From NCBI GenBank assembly GCA_039815465.1, contig JBCBZG010000005.1, positions 86,629 through 150,628 of the forward strand: DNA of 64,000 nucleotides, given 5' to 3'. Under the pieces are notes generated by a model. The model did no database searches, was not told the DNA's origin, and saw only the letters and a list, made by a program, of their open reading frames with translations. How positions within the stretch are numbered: the first letter of the stretch is position 1; each line of letters starts with the position of its first letter. The translations under genes were made by a program, and so were the position numbers. The stretch is from Shimia_B sp039815465. Its GTDB lineage: Bacteria > Pseudomonadota > Alphaproteobacteria > Rhodobacterales > Rhodobacteraceae. This document shows, in pieces, positions 53,816 to 63,785 of this stretch.

Positions 53816-55372
53816 ATGACCGCTTTAGACACGACACACGAAGCAGAGGCGCCCGTATTCAAAGCCAAAGAGGGCGTTGAAGAGGAAACCGTCGCAAAGG
53901 TCGCCGCACTGGCGGGCAAATACAAACACGGCTGGGAAACTGAGATTGAGATGGAGTATGCGCCCAAGGGCCTCTCCGAAGACATCGTGCGCCTGATCTC
54001 TGCCAAGAACGATGAACCCGAATGGATGACGGACTGGCGCCTGCGCGCCTACCGCCGCTGGCTCAAGATGACCGAACCCGATTGGGCGATGGTCGAGTAT
54101 CCTGAGATCGATTTCCAGGATCAGTATTACTATGCCCGTCCCGCGAGCATGGTCGAAAAGCCAAAGTCGCTCGATGACGTCGATCCGAAGCTTTTGGAGA
54201 CCTACAACAAGCTCGGCATTCCGTTGAAGGAACAGAAGATCCTCGCGGGTGTGGAGGAACTTGAGGGCCCAACGCCGGAGGATAACTCCGAACGCAAGGT
54301 CGCTGTGGATGCGGTGTTTGACTCGGTCTCTGTGGGCACAACCTTCAAGAAGGAGCTCGCGTCCAAGGGCGTGATCTTTTGCTCCATTTCTGAAGCGATC
54401 AAGGATCACCCGGATCTGGTGAAGAATTACCTCGGTTCCGTGGTGCCCGTCACCGACAACTACTACGCCGCGCTGAACTCCGCCGTCTTCTCCGACGGCT
54501 CGTTCGTTTACGTACCACCGGGCGTCCGCTGCCCGATGGAACTGAGCACCTATTTCCGCATCAATGCGGAAAACACAGGCCAGTTCGAACGCACGCTGAT
54601 CATCTGCGATGAGCGCGCCTACGTGAGCTATCTGGAGGGGTGCACCGCACCACAGCGGGACGTGGCGCAGCTCCACGCCGCCGTCGTCGAAATCGTCATC
54701 ATGGAAGACGCGGAGGTGAAATACTCCACCGTCCAAAACTGGTTCCCGGGGGATGAAGAGGGCAAGGGCGGCATCTACAACTTCGTCACCAAACGCGCCG
54801 AATGCCGGGGCGACCGGGCGAAGGTGATGTGGACGCAGGTCGAAACCGGGTCCGCGGTGACGTGGAAATACCCGTCCTGCGTGCTCAAGGGCAATGAAAG
54901 CCAGGGGGAGTTCTACTCCATCGCCATCGCCAACAACTTCCAACAGGCCGATACGGGCACCAAGATGGTCCATCTGGGCCGCGATACGAAATCACGGATC
55001 GTGTCCAAGGGGATCAGTGCGGGCCAAGCGCAGAACACCTATCGCGGGCTGGTGAGCATGGCGCCAAAGGCGAAGAACGGGCGCAACTACACCCAGTGCG
55101 ACTCGCTCCTGATCGGCGACACCTGCGGGGCGCACACGGTGCCTTATATCGAGGTGAAGAATAACTCGTCGCGCGTCGAACACGAGGCGACGACGTCCAA
55201 GGTGGACGACGACCAACTCTTCTACTGCCGCCAGCGCGGCATGGACGAAGAGGAGGCCGTAGCGCTCGTCGTCAACGGCTTCTGTAAGGAAGTGCTGCAA
55301 GCGCTGCCGATGGAATTCGCGATGGAAGCGCAACAGCTTGTGGCGATTTCGCTTGAAGGGTCGGTGGGGTAA
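53816..55372 (+). CDS. sufB: Fe-S assembly scaffold SufB
   Basis: Scaffold subunit of SufBC2D, where [4Fe-4S] clusters are built. 518 residues; family marks NYLGSVVPVTDNYYAALNSA, CPMELSTYFRINAENTGQFE, EGCTAPQRDVAQLHAAVVE and GLVSMAPKAKNGRNYTQCDS. Follows iscS by 15 bases. Confidence 0.96.
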   Translation: MTALDTTHEAEAPVFKAKEGVEEETVAKVAALAGKYKHGWETEIEMEYAPKGLSEDIVRLISAKNDEPEWMTDWRLRAYRRWLKMTEPDWAMVEYPEIDFQDQYYYARPASMVEKPKSLDDVDPKLLETYNKLGIPLKEQKILAGVEELEGPTPEDNSERKVAVDAVFDSVSVGTTFKKELASKGVIFCSISEAIKDHPDLVKNYLGSVVPVTDNYYAALNSAVFSDGSFVYVPPGVRCPMELSTYFRINAENTGQFERTLIICDERAYVSYLEGCTAPQRDVAQLHAAVVEIVIMEDAEVKYSTVQNWFPGDEEGKGGIYNFVTKRAECRGDRAKVMWTQVETGSAVTWKYPSCVLKGNESQGEFYSIAIANNFQQADTGTKMVHLGRDTKSRIVSKGISAGQAQNTYRGLVSMAPKAKNGRNYTQCDSLLIGDTCGAHTVPYIEVKNNSSRVEHEATTSKVDDDQLFYCRQRGMDEEEAVALVVNGFCKEVLQALPMEFAMEAQQLVAISLEGSVG

Positions 55373-55390
55373 GCCCGGATCTAACAGGCC

Positions 55391-55783
55391 ATGGATAACT
55401 TGCAAAATCATAGCTTCACGCCGGGGCAGGCGCACCCGAAGGCTGACGCGACCGTTGAAGCGGTAAATCGCTCTCTTTTGGCGTCCTGTCGTCCGCTTGT
55501 TGCTGTGGGAGTTGGTATTGTTCTGGTGGTAGCCTTGCTGCTGTTCGTACCCGCAATTGGATGGCAGATCGGTCTGGTTGGGTCGATGACGGGATTCTAC
55601 CGGGCGCTGGGGGTTGCGCTCACGATCAGCGCAGCCATTGCGTTCCTGCTGCATCGCCAAAATAAAGCTAGTGTTGCCAAGCTCCGCGCGTCACTCAACG
55701 CTCAGCACGAGATTGCAAGCGCATCGCGAGTGGATGCGATCAGGGCCGCGAAGGCCTCCGGCAAGTTTGATCGGTGGTCATGA
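55391..55783 (+). CDS. two-helix membrane protein in the suf operon
   Basis: 130 residues with two membrane helices (PLVAVGVGIVLVVALLLFVPA, about 35-57; FYRALGVALTISAAIAFLL, about 68-86) and a basic cytoplasmic tail. It overlaps the next small gene by four bases. No function known. Confidence 0.7.
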   Translation: MDNLQNHSFTPGQAHPKADATVEAVNRSLLASCRPLVAVGVGIVLVVALLLFVPAIGWQIGLVGSMTGFYRALGVALTISAAIAFLLHRQNKASVAKLRASLNAQHEIASASRVDAIRAAKASGKFDRWS

Positions 55784-55956
55784 ATATGACCAAGCTCCTC
55801 GCCGCCCTCGCCACGGCAGTCTTCTGCGCCTGTTTCGCCTTTGTGGTCGACACCATCACGGACGCGCTCGCCGCGTGGCAAATCATCGGCTTCGCCGCTG
55901 CGTCAGGCTTTTTCGGCTCGTTGGTCGGCAACTCACTCTTCGGGGGCAAGTCATGA
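55780..55956 (+). CDS. 58-residue membrane protein in the suf operon
   Basis: ATG at 55780 overlaps the stop before it. 58 residues, two short hydrophobic helices (LLAALATAVFCACFAFVV; IIGFAAASGFFGSLVG). A 16-codon frame overlapping its stop (55953-56003) leads up to sufC but is too short to support. Function unknown. Confidence 0.6.
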   Translation: MNMTKLLAALATAVFCACFAFVVDTITDALAAWQIIGFAAASGFFGSLVGNSLFGGKS

Positions 55957-56012
55957 CCCCCACAAACCAAACACCACGCGCCACCCGCGCGACCGCTCTG
56001 TAAGAGGACGCT

Positions 56013-56765
56013 ATGCTCGATATTAAGAACCTGCACGTATCGCTGGAAGAAGAGGATAAGCAGATCCTCAAAGGCGTAAACCTGACGCTGGAACCCGGTA
56101 AGGTGCACGCGATCATGGGGCCGAATGGGTCCGGGAAATCGACGCTGTCCTACGTCATGTCCGGCCGCGACGGGTACGAGGTGACGGACGGGTCCGCAAC
56201 GCTCGATGGCGAAGACCTGCTGGAGATGGAGCCGGAGGAGCGTGCGGCGGCGGGCCTCTTCCTCGCGTTCCAATACCCGGTGGAAATCCCCGGCGTGGGC
56301 AACATGACCTTCTTGCGCACCGCCGTGAACGCACAACGCAAAGCGCGCGGGCAGGAGGAAATGAGCGCAGGCGATTTCCTCAAGGAGGTGCGCGCAAAGG
56401 CGAAAAGCCTCAAAATCGATGCGGATATGCTCAAACGCCCGGTCAATGTCGGCTTCTCCGGCGGGGAGAAAAAGCGCAATGAAATCCTCCAGATGGCGAT
56501 GCTCGAGCCCAAGATGTGCATCTTGGACGAGACGGACTCCGGCCTCGACGTCGACGCGATGAAGCTGGTGGCAGAGGGCGTAAACGCCCTGCGTGACGGT
56601 GAGCGGACGTTCCTTGTCATCACACACTACCAACGCCTGCTCGACCACATCAAACCCGATGTCGTTCACATCATGGCCGATGGCCGCATGATCACCCAAG
56701 GCGGGCCCGACCTCGCGCTTGAGGTGGAAAACAACGGCTACGCCAATCTGTTGGAGACCGCGTAA
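56013..56765 (+). CDS. sufC: Fe-S assembly ATPase SufC
   Basis: ABC-type ATPase of the SufBCD complex. 250 residues; Walker A GPNGSGKST, signature VGFSGGEKKRNEILQM, Walker B ILDETDSGLD. Its TAA overlaps the sufD ATG. Confidence 0.97.
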   Translation: MLDIKNLHVSLEEEDKQILKGVNLTLEPGKVHAIMGPNGSGKSTLSYVMSGRDGYEVTDGSATLDGEDLLEMEPEERAAAGLFLAFQYPVEIPGVGNMTFLRTAVNAQRKARGQEEMSAGDFLKEVRAKAKSLKIDADMLKRPVNVGFSGGEKKRNEILQMAMLEPKMCILDETDSGLDVDAMKLVAEGVNALRDGERTFLVITHYQRLLDHIKPDVVHIMADGRMITQGGPDLALEVENNGYANLLETA

Positions 56766-58072
56766 TGTCGCTGCCCAAGGTAAAGCAAGACCTTACGGAC
56801 GCCACGCTCGCGCTGGTCCCAGAACCCGCGGGTGGGGTCTGGATCAAAGAGGCGCGCAAGGCCGCGCGGGAGCGTCTGGCGAAGCTCGGCATGCCGGTGC
56901 GCCGCGATGAATACTGGAAGTTCACCGACCCGACCGCTTGGACCTCCGCCGAGCCGCGATTTGCCACGACCACGGCGCGATCCGACGTTTTTGACGCGGC
57001 CAACGCACTGACGCTCAGCTTTGTCGATGGCGTCTTTGATGCGGCGGCCTCTGACGCGTTGGCGCTTGAGGGCGTGGAAATCTCGCTTTTGTCGGAAGCC
57101 GCGACCGCGGACCTGCACTGGGCGAAATCCGTCTACGGCGTGCTTGAGGCGCGCGCGAACGAGGCCACGCGCCGGGATGGCGCCGCGCTCTTTAAGCCCG
57201 TGCCGCGCCCGCTTGCGGCGCTCAATACCGCGCTCGCGGGCGAGGGGGTGCTGATCCACGTCACCGGTACGCCGTCCCGCCCGATCCGGTTGTCCTACCG
57301 GTCCACAGGTGGGCAGTCGGTGCTGCACCATGCGATCAAGGTCGAAACAGGGGCCAACCTGACGCTGCTCGAAGAGGGGTACGCAGGCGCGCGCTTTGAC
57401 ACGATGATCGAAGCCTCCGTCGCCGATGGCGGGACGCTGCACCATCTGCGCGTCCAGGGGCGCGAAACAGATGTCGAGGCCGCGACGCATTTCTACGCCG
57501 AGCTTGGGACCGAAAGCGTCGTCAAAAGCTTTTCGCTAACCGTCGACGGCATCGCCACGCGCAATGAGGCGGTGATGGAGCTTCACGGAGTTGACGCCGT
57601 GGCCCATATCGCGGGCACCTGCCTGGGCGACGGCGCCACAGGGAAATTCCACCACGACGACACGGTCTATGTCACCCATGACGGGCTCAACGGCGAAAGC
57701 CGCCAGGTCTTCAAAAAGGTGCTGCGGAACGGGGCGACGGGCGTGTTTCAGGGCAAAATCCTTGTCCAACCGGCCGCTCAAAAGACCGATGGCTACCAGA
57801 TTAGCCAATCGCTGCTTTTGGATGATGACAGCCAGTTCCTCGCCAAGCCGGAGCTTGAGATCTACGCTGACGACGTGGCCTGTTCGCATGGCTCCACCAC
57901 GGGGGCCATCGACGAGGGCGCTCTGTTCTACCTGCGCTCGCGCGGGGTCCCGCGGAAAGAGGCCGAAGACCTGCTCACGCTGTCTTTCCTCGCCGAGGCC
58001 CTGGAGGAGATCGAGGATGACACCCTGTCGGAGATGGTGCTGGAACGCATTACAGACTGGCTCAGAGGCTAA
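56765..58072 (+). CDS. sufD: Fe-S assembly protein SufD
   Basis: Partner of SufB in the SufBC2D scaffold; 435 residues with beta-helix core. Marks: RRDEYWKFTDP, GTCLGDGATGKFHHDDTVYVTHDG, and the C-terminal ACSHGSTTGAIDEGALFYLR-type segment (here VACSHGSTTGAIDEGALFYL). Coupled to sufC. Confidence 0.95.
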   Translation: MSLPKVKQDLTDATLALVPEPAGGVWIKEARKAARERLAKLGMPVRRDEYWKFTDPTAWTSAEPRFATTTARSDVFDAANALTLSFVDGVFDAAASDALALEGVEISLLSEAATADLHWAKSVYGVLEARANEATRRDGAALFKPVPRPLAALNTALAGEGVLIHVTGTPSRPIRLSYRSTGGQSVLHHAIKVETGANLTLLEEGYAGARFDTMIEASVADGGTLHHLRVQGRETDVEAATHFYAELGTESVVKSFSLTVDGIATRNEAVMELHGVDAVAHIAGTCLGDGATGKFHHDDTVYVTHDGLNGESRQVFKKVLRNGATGVFQGKILVQPAAQKTDGYQISQSLLLDDDSQFLAKPELEIYADDVACSHGSTTGAIDEGALFYLRSRGVPRKEAEDLLTLSFLAEALEEIEDDTLSEMVLERITDWLRG

Positions 58073-58078
58073 CGCCCC

Positions 58079-58558
58079 ATGGCCGTCACTCGGGACATTC
58101 TGCGCAGCTACTGGCGCCCGCGCACGGTTTTTCGCCGTTTGCTCAGCGCGGGCCAACGCGAAGACCGCGCAATCGCGATCTTGGCTGGAGCATGTTTGGT
58201 GTTTTTCGTCGCGTCTTGGCCGCGGCTCGCCCGACAGGCCCAGGAGACGGGGGAGGATCTGACGATGCTCCTGGCCTACGCCATGTTTACCACGCTCTTT
58301 ATCATGCCGCTCCTCTTCTATGTGATTGCCGCCTTAGCCCGCCTGGCCGCAAAACTCTTTCGCGGCCAGGGCAGTTGGTATACCGCACGGCTCGCGCTGT
58401 TTTGGTCACTGCTTGCCACGACGCCGGTCTTGCTGCTCTGGGGGCTGACCCAAGGGTTCATTGGCCCCGGGGCGGAGGCGGACGCCGTTGGACTTGTGTG
58501 GTTTGCCGTGTTCCTGCTTTTTTGGTCCATCAATATGCGCGAGGCGGAGCGGGGATGA
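58079..58558 (+). CDS. YIP1-family membrane protein (first)
   Basis: 159 residues, about four membrane helices (AIAILAGACLVFFVASWP, LLAYAMFTTLFIMPLLFYVI, LFWSLLATTPVLLLWGL). It lies between sufD and sufS and overlaps the next gene (ATGA). Role in Fe-S assembly not known. Confidence 0.75.
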   Translation: MAVTRDILRSYWRPRTVFRRLLSAGQREDRAIAILAGACLVFFVASWPRLARQAQETGEDLTMLLAYAMFTTLFIMPLLFYVIAALARLAAKLFRGQGSWYTARLALFWSLLATTPVLLLWGLTQGFIGPGAEADAVGLVWFAVFLLFWSINMREAERG

Positions 58559-59115
58559 ACCAGCTGTTTAACCTTATCGGTGTCTCAGTCACCCGCCCGG
58601 CCGAAGCCGCGGCGGAGCTGTTGAGCCTCCGGATCACGCGCGAGGCGGCCATGATGATCCTGGCGCTGAGCGTCATCATCACCGTGATCGTGTCCTTTGT
58701 CATGAACGGCAGCACAACGGTGGAGCTTGTGCCAGGCGTGGCCTTTACGCCCCTCACAACTGTTGGCTTTTTGGGCCTTTCGGCCATCGTGATGGGCTAT
58801 GGGATCTACTTTACCGGCAACGCGATGAGCGGGCAGGGGGATCTCGCTGGGGCGTTCCTCGTCGTGGCATGGCTCCAGGTGCTGCAACTCGCGGGCGTGA
58901 TCTTGCAAAGCGCGGTGTTTCTCGTCTCGCCCACGCTGGGCGGGTTTCTGGGCCTGGGCATTGGCATCGGTCTGATTTGGGTGCTTCTCGTCTTTATTGA
59001 TGTGCTGCAGGGCTTTGGCTCCATCGGGCGCTCTGCGCTTCTTCTTCTCTTTGTGGTGGTGGGGATCGGGCTTGGCCTGACGCTCATCCTTGGGCTTCTG
59101 GGGTTTGGGCAATGA
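58555..59115 (+). CDS. YIP1-family membrane protein (second)
   Basis: 186 residues, about five membrane helices (MMILALSVIITVIVSFVM, TVGFLGLSAIVMGYGIYFTG, LLLLFVVVGIGLGLTLILGL). Start overlaps the stop of its partner, and its stop overlaps the sufS start, so it is an integral part of the suf operon. Confidence 0.78.
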   Translation: MNQLFNLIGVSVTRPAEAAAELLSLRITREAAMMILALSVIITVIVSFVMNGSTTVELVPGVAFTPLTTVGFLGLSAIVMGYGIYFTGNAMSGQGDLAGAFLVVAWLQVLQLAGVILQSAVFLVSPTLGGFLGLGIGIGLIWVLLVFIDVLQGFGSIGRSALLLLFVVVGIGLGLTLILGLLGFGQ

Positions 59116-60335
59116 CCTACGACGTGACCGCGATCCGCGCAGACTTCCCCATTCTGGGGCGGGAGGTGAACGGAAAACCGCTCGTCTACCTCGACACGGG
59201 CGCATCGGCGCAAAAGCCGCAGGTCGTCATTGATGCCGTGACGAATGCCTATAGCCACGAATACGCCAATGTGCATCGCGGGCTGCACTACCTGTCCTCA
59301 GTGGCCACCGACAATTACGAGGCCGTGCGGGGCAAAATGGCCCGGTTCCTGGGGGCGACGTCTGAGGACGAAATCGTCTTTTGCGCGAACGCGACCGAGG
59401 GGATGAACCTCGTGGCCTATGGTTGGGCCATGCCGCGGTTCGAGGCGGGCGATGAGATCGTGCTGTCGATCATGGAACACCACGCCAACATTGTGCCCTG
59501 GCATTTCCTGCGCGAACGCATGGGCGTCACCATTCGCTGGGTAGAGACGGAGCCTGACGGGACGCTCGATCCGCAAGCGGTCATCGATGCCATGGGGCCA
59601 AAGACACGGCTCGTGGGCATCACGCATCAATCGAATGTGCTCGGCACCAAGGTCGACGTGAGATCGATCTGCACGGCTGCGCGCGAGCGGGGCATCCCAA
59701 CCGTCGTGGACGGGTGCCAGGCGGCCGCCCATATGCCGGTCAACGTCGCTGAGCTCGGCTGCGATTTCTACGCGGTGACGGGTCACAAGCTCTACGGGCC
59801 ATCCGGGTCTGGCGCGATCTACATCCGCGCCGACCGGATGGCTGAATTGCGCCCCTTCATGGGCGGCGGCGATATGATCCGCGAGGTCCATCGCGACGCA
59901 GTAACCTACAACGCCGCCCCGATGAAGTTCGAGGCCGGAACGCCAGGGATCGTCCAACAGATCGGGCTCGGGGTCGCGCTCGACTACCTCACCGGGATCG
60001 GGATGGACGCAATCGCCGCGCACGAAGAGACGTTGCGCGACTATGCGCAGGAAAAGCTAAGCGGGCTCAATTGGCTCACGGTCTATGGAAATGCGCCAGG
60101 CAAAGCCGCGACGTTCAGCTTTTCGATGGATGGTGCCGCGCACGCCCACGATATCTCTACCATCCTGGATAAACGCGGCATCGCAGTGCGTGCGGGCCAT
60201 CACTGCGCCCAACCTTTGATGGAGCATCTAGGCGTCGCAGCCACCGCCCGCGCGTCCTTTGGCATGTATAACACAAAGGCAGAGGTCGACGCCCTCGTGG
60301 ATGCGCTCGAACTGTGCCACGACCTCCTGTCGTGA
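59112..60335 (+). CDS. sufS: cysteine desulfurase SufS
   Basis: Supplies sulfur to the SUF machinery. 407 residues; PLP Lys in YAVTGHKLYGPSGSGAIY, catalytic Cys in AVRAGHHCAQPLMEHLG, and HANIVPWHFL. ATGA overlap with the membrane gene. It is the last suf gene seen; sufT and sufA, which usually follow in relatives, are absent before the tRNA-Arg. Confidence 0.96.
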   Translation: MTYDVTAIRADFPILGREVNGKPLVYLDTGASAQKPQVVIDAVTNAYSHEYANVHRGLHYLSSVATDNYEAVRGKMARFLGATSEDEIVFCANATEGMNLVAYGWAMPRFEAGDEIVLSIMEHHANIVPWHFLRERMGVTIRWVETEPDGTLDPQAVIDAMGPKTRLVGITHQSNVLGTKVDVRSICTAARERGIPTVVDGCQAAAHMPVNVAELGCDFYAVTGHKLYGPSGSGAIYIRADRMAELRPFMGGGDMIREVHRDAVTYNAAPMKFEAGTPGIVQQIGLGVALDYLTGIGMDAIAAHEETLRDYAQEKLSGLNWLTVYGNAPGKAATFSFSMDGAAHAHDISTILDKRGIAVRAGHHCAQPLMEHLGVAATARASFGMYNTKAEVDALVDALELCHDLLS

Positions 60336-60374
60336 CTTGCACGCCCGCTCACCCGCGCCTATAGCGGTGCGACA

Positions 60375-60959
<585 letters not shown>

Positions 60960-60968
<9 letters not shown>

Positions 60969-61613
60969 CCAGTAGCCTTAGGTACAGACTATCTCTCCAA
61001 CTTCCGCAAAGGGCAGATCCGTCAGAGCAAGGACATAGCTCTATGGCAGCACCTCAAACAGCGCTAACCGACCCAAGCCTATCAAGCAGCGCCGAGCTTG
61101 TTTACTGCACCGGGCATAGATGCATGGTCTGCATGGCTGGACACCCATGCGAAGAACAAAGCGCTGAGCATCATCACAGCTGAAACAGATACAGGCTTTG
61201 GGCTTGTGCAACGGGCCAGCCACCAGCCCACACCGCAAGCAACGATTGAGCTAGGCGAAGAGTTCGCTCTCAGACTTCAGCGGATCGAAAACTATTGGGG
61301 CCCGAGTATGGCGCTAGTCTGCTTTCAGGGCTATCAATGCCGATGGTGCAGCGTACCGCTAGGCCAAGATGGCACAAGCCAAATCTTGATCTCCAGCAAT
61401 ACGAAAGATCAGACGCATCTGGACCTACCCCAAGATGAGCAAGGCATTTTCGCACCGCTGATCGAAGCCAAAGACCCAGGTCATTATCACTTTGCCCTCT
61501 TCACTGCACCAGCCAAGCACGCACCCAAACTGCCAACTGACCTTCAAGCAACCGAGCCCAAGCAGATGGATCAGCTCTTTGGAGTGTATGGGTGCAAGGT
61601 GTTGGTGAAGTGA
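60960..61613 (+). pseudogene. hypothetical gene with in-frame stop
   Basis: One reading frame runs from ATG 60960 (MGQPVALGTDYLSNFRKG...) to 61613, broken by a single TAA at 61065-61067 (LKQR-stop-PTQAYQ). After the stop it continues for 180 codons (FTAPGIDAWSAWL..., NYWGPSMALVCFQGYQ, two Cys in YQCRWCS). A CAA-to-TAA change would explain it. The part from 61098 could still be expressed from TTG. No family recognised. Lower GC than the chromosome. Confidence 0.55.
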
Positions 61614-61974
61614 GGGCGGAAACCGGACTTTATCTGCACTGCTGCCAGCTGCCCAAGATTATGGTCGCATCGGACGTTCAGTATTCCCGAAAAAATAAGC
61701 CCTGAGAGTATGGTGTAGTCTATGAGTTGAGGAATGAACCCGCCCCTTATCGCTACCTCCCGGCGGCGTCTGCCCCGTTTGTGCTAACTCTTTCCGCCCT
61801 GATATGGCTTCGTTTTTTAGTTGTTGCTTTGGGCTGATTGCTGACCCCAACGACAATATCGATAACAGTAAGGCAGCATTTCAATGCTGCCCTTGCCTTG
61901 GAACCATCCCATTGACCAACCCTGCGCGGTTTGGATGGGCGACATCTCTTGAAAGATGGTGACCTGCTCCCCAG
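61614..61974. other. gene-free stretch with hairpin
   Basis: About 360 bases with no convincing gene. It contains a perfect hairpin GGCAGCATT-TC-AATGCTGCC (61872-61891) that may be a terminator or an end of an older element. Confidence 0.5.
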
Positions 61975-62024
61975 TAGAGTCCGACGTTTAGAGTTAGCCT
62001 GTTTTCCAACTGAGGAGACAGACG

Positions 62025-62312
62025 ATGAAGAGAAGCCGTTTCAGCGAAGAGCAGATAATCGGGATATTGAAGGAGCATCAGGCGGGCGCGACAGCTGCGG
62101 ATCTGTGCCGTACGCACGGTGTGAGCGATGCGACCTTTTATAAGTGGCGCTCCAAGTGCGGCGAGATGGAAGTGTCTGATGCAAAGAAACTAAAGGCACT
62201 TGAGGCTGAGAACGCGAAGCTGAAGAAGCTGCTGGCCGAACAAATGATGGACGCATCGACGCTTAAGGAAATGCTAGGAATGGTAGCAGGCGAACGCTAT
62301 GCGTTCGAGTGA
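62025..62312 (+). CDS. IS3 transposase orfA
   Basis: 95 residues, helix-turn-helix HTH_Tnp_1 type (FSEEQIIGILKEHQAGATAA, THGVSDATFYKW) with a leucine-zipper-like tail. Intact. In IS3 elements OrfA and OrfB normally join by -1 frameshifting; the overlap at 62309-62312 fits. Confidence 0.85.
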   Translation: MKRSRFSEEQIIGILKEHQAGATAADLCRTHGVSDATFYKWRSKCGEMEVSDAKKLKALEAENAKLKKLLAEQMMDASTLKEMLGMVAGERYAFE

Positions 62313-62560
62313 GCCTGCGGACCCTTTTGAGGCCCGGATTACGACGGAGAACTGCGAACTGGGCCATAGGAGAAAAGCGTTACAATCAGAAGCGGGCCTG
62401 CGCCTTGGCTGGCATTGATCCACGCGTCTACCGGCGTGTGTCGAAGCGGCCTGCCGATACTAGGTTACGGGATCGGCTGAAGGAACTGTCGTCAGAACGG
62501 CAGCGGTTTGACTATCGCCGGCTGCACATCCTGTTGAAGCGCGAGGGGTGGCAAGTGAAC

Positions 62561-62601
62561 CATTGACCGTCAGGGCATCGCATAGCGATGTCCCGAGAGA
62601 T
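62561..62601 (+). repeat. hairpin element copy 1 (in IS3 orfB)
   Basis: 41 bases inserted between AAC and TGG codons; removal gives the family sequence VN-W-KKLYR. Stem GGG-CATCGC/GCGATG-T-CCC. Compared with other copies (CATTGC/GCAATG) both stem sides changed together. Confidence 0.75.
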
Positions 62602-62989
62602 TGGAAGAAGCTCTACCGGATCGACCGCGAAGAAAGGTTAACTGTTCGTAAACGCGGCGGACGTAAGCGTGCAGTGAGCACCAGGTCACCGATGGCAATC
62701 GCGCAAGGGCCGAACCAACGTTGGTCATTGGACTTTGTATCTGACAGCCTTTCCTGTGGCCGCCGGTTCCGCATTCTCAACGTCATTGATGACTTCAGTC
62801 GAGAGTGTCTGGCTGCGGTGGTCGATACACCGCCGTCCGGCGAACGCGTGGCCCGCGAACTGGACCGCATTGCAGAAATACGAGGTTATTCACGCATGGT
62901 GGTCAGCGACAACGGAACAGAACTGACGTCAAATGCGATCCTGAAATGGTAGGAGGACCGCAAGGTCGACTGGCACTACATCGCGTCCC

Positions 62990-63025
62990 GCTGCCCGGCA
63001 GTGCATGCTTGAATGCGCGAAAGGG
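62990..63025 (+). repeat. hairpin element copy 2 (divergent)
   Basis: About 36 bases in orfB before GKPMQNG. Keeps the 5' CTGCCCGGCAG palindrome and a 3' CGAAAGGG end, with a shorter stem GCAT/ATGC. Boundaries are uncertain by one base. Confidence 0.55.
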
Positions 63026-63413
63026 GGCAAACCGATGCAGAACGGGTCCGTCGAGAGCTTCAATGGTCGTATGCGAGACGAATGCTTGAACGAGCACCTG
63101 TTCGACAGCCTACGCCATGCCCGCAATTTAGTGGCGGCATGGCGCATCGACTTCAACCACCATCGGCCTCACTCCAGCCTCGCTGGTCTGACGCCACACG
63201 AATATGCTAATCGGTCACGGAAAGACCAAAACCTAAACAGAGCTAACCCAAATTAGCGGACCCTAGGCTCATGACCCATTGATTTTGGTTTGGGTGCGTG
63301 ATTCACGGTTCGAAAACGGACTGTTAACATGTCTGATCTTTTTTGGTTGAGCGACGCTCAGATGGCGCGTCTTGAGCCTTTTTTTCCCAAAATCCCACGG
63401 CAAGCCACGCGTT

Positions 63414-63453
63414 CACTGCCCGGCAGGGCATTGCGAAGCAATGTCCCGACAGG
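63414..63453 (+). repeat. hairpin element copy 3 (in IS5 tnp)
   Basis: 40 bases between GTT and GATGAT; removal gives PRV-DDQRVLSG. 5' palindrome CTGCCCGGCAG, then GGG-CATTGC/GCAATG-T-CCC. Confidence 0.8.
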
Positions 63454-63719
63454 GATGATCAACGCGTCTTGAGTGGGATTATCTTCATCAATCGCAATGG
63501 CTTACGTTGGCGGGATGCGCCAAGGGGGTACGGTCCCCGCAAGACGCTCTACAACCGTTGGAAGCGGTGGAGCGATAAGGGGATCTTTGCCCGAATGATG
63601 GCGGGTCTGGCCGCAGAGCACAGTGAGCAGAAGACGGTGATGATCGATGCCACGTACCTCAAAGCCCATCGCACGGCGTCCAGTCTGGGCGTCAAAAAGG
63701 GGGGCTTGGGCGTCTGATC

Positions 63720-63761
63720 CACTGCCCGGCAGGGTATTTGCGCAGCAAATGTCCCGAGAGG
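63720..63761 (+). repeat. hairpin element copy 4 (in IS5 tnp)
   Basis: 42 bases between ATC and GGT; removal gives LI-GRTKGGMN. Stem ATTTGC/GCAAAT carries an added base pair relative to copy 3, so length changed on both arms. Confidence 0.8.
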
Positions 63762-63785
63762 GGTCGCACCAAGGGCGGCATGAAC

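Larger units (their letters stand above)
62309..63256 (+). pseudogene. IS3 transposase orfB, broken
   Basis: The integrase-core transposase is readable in pieces: EKRYNQKRACALAG...REGWQVN, then KKLYRIDREERLTVRKRGG...WSLDFVSDSLSCG (first Asp), SDNGTE (second Asp), and GKPMQNGSVESFNGRMRDE (Glu). It is cut by hairpin elements at 62561 and 62990, by a TAG after ILKW, and by a one-base insertion before the second hairpin. Not functional as read. Confidence 0.85.
61975..63265 (+). mobile_element. IS3-family insertion sequence (decayed)
   Basis: An orfA (62025-62312) with a -1 overlapping, broken orfB (62309-63256). Imperfect inverted ends match: TAGAGTCCG...GTTAGC at the left (from 61975) and TAGGGTCCG...GTTAGC as the complement of 63241-63265. 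The exact outer bases are uncertain because an IS5-type element appears to begin at the right end. Confidence 0.75.
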
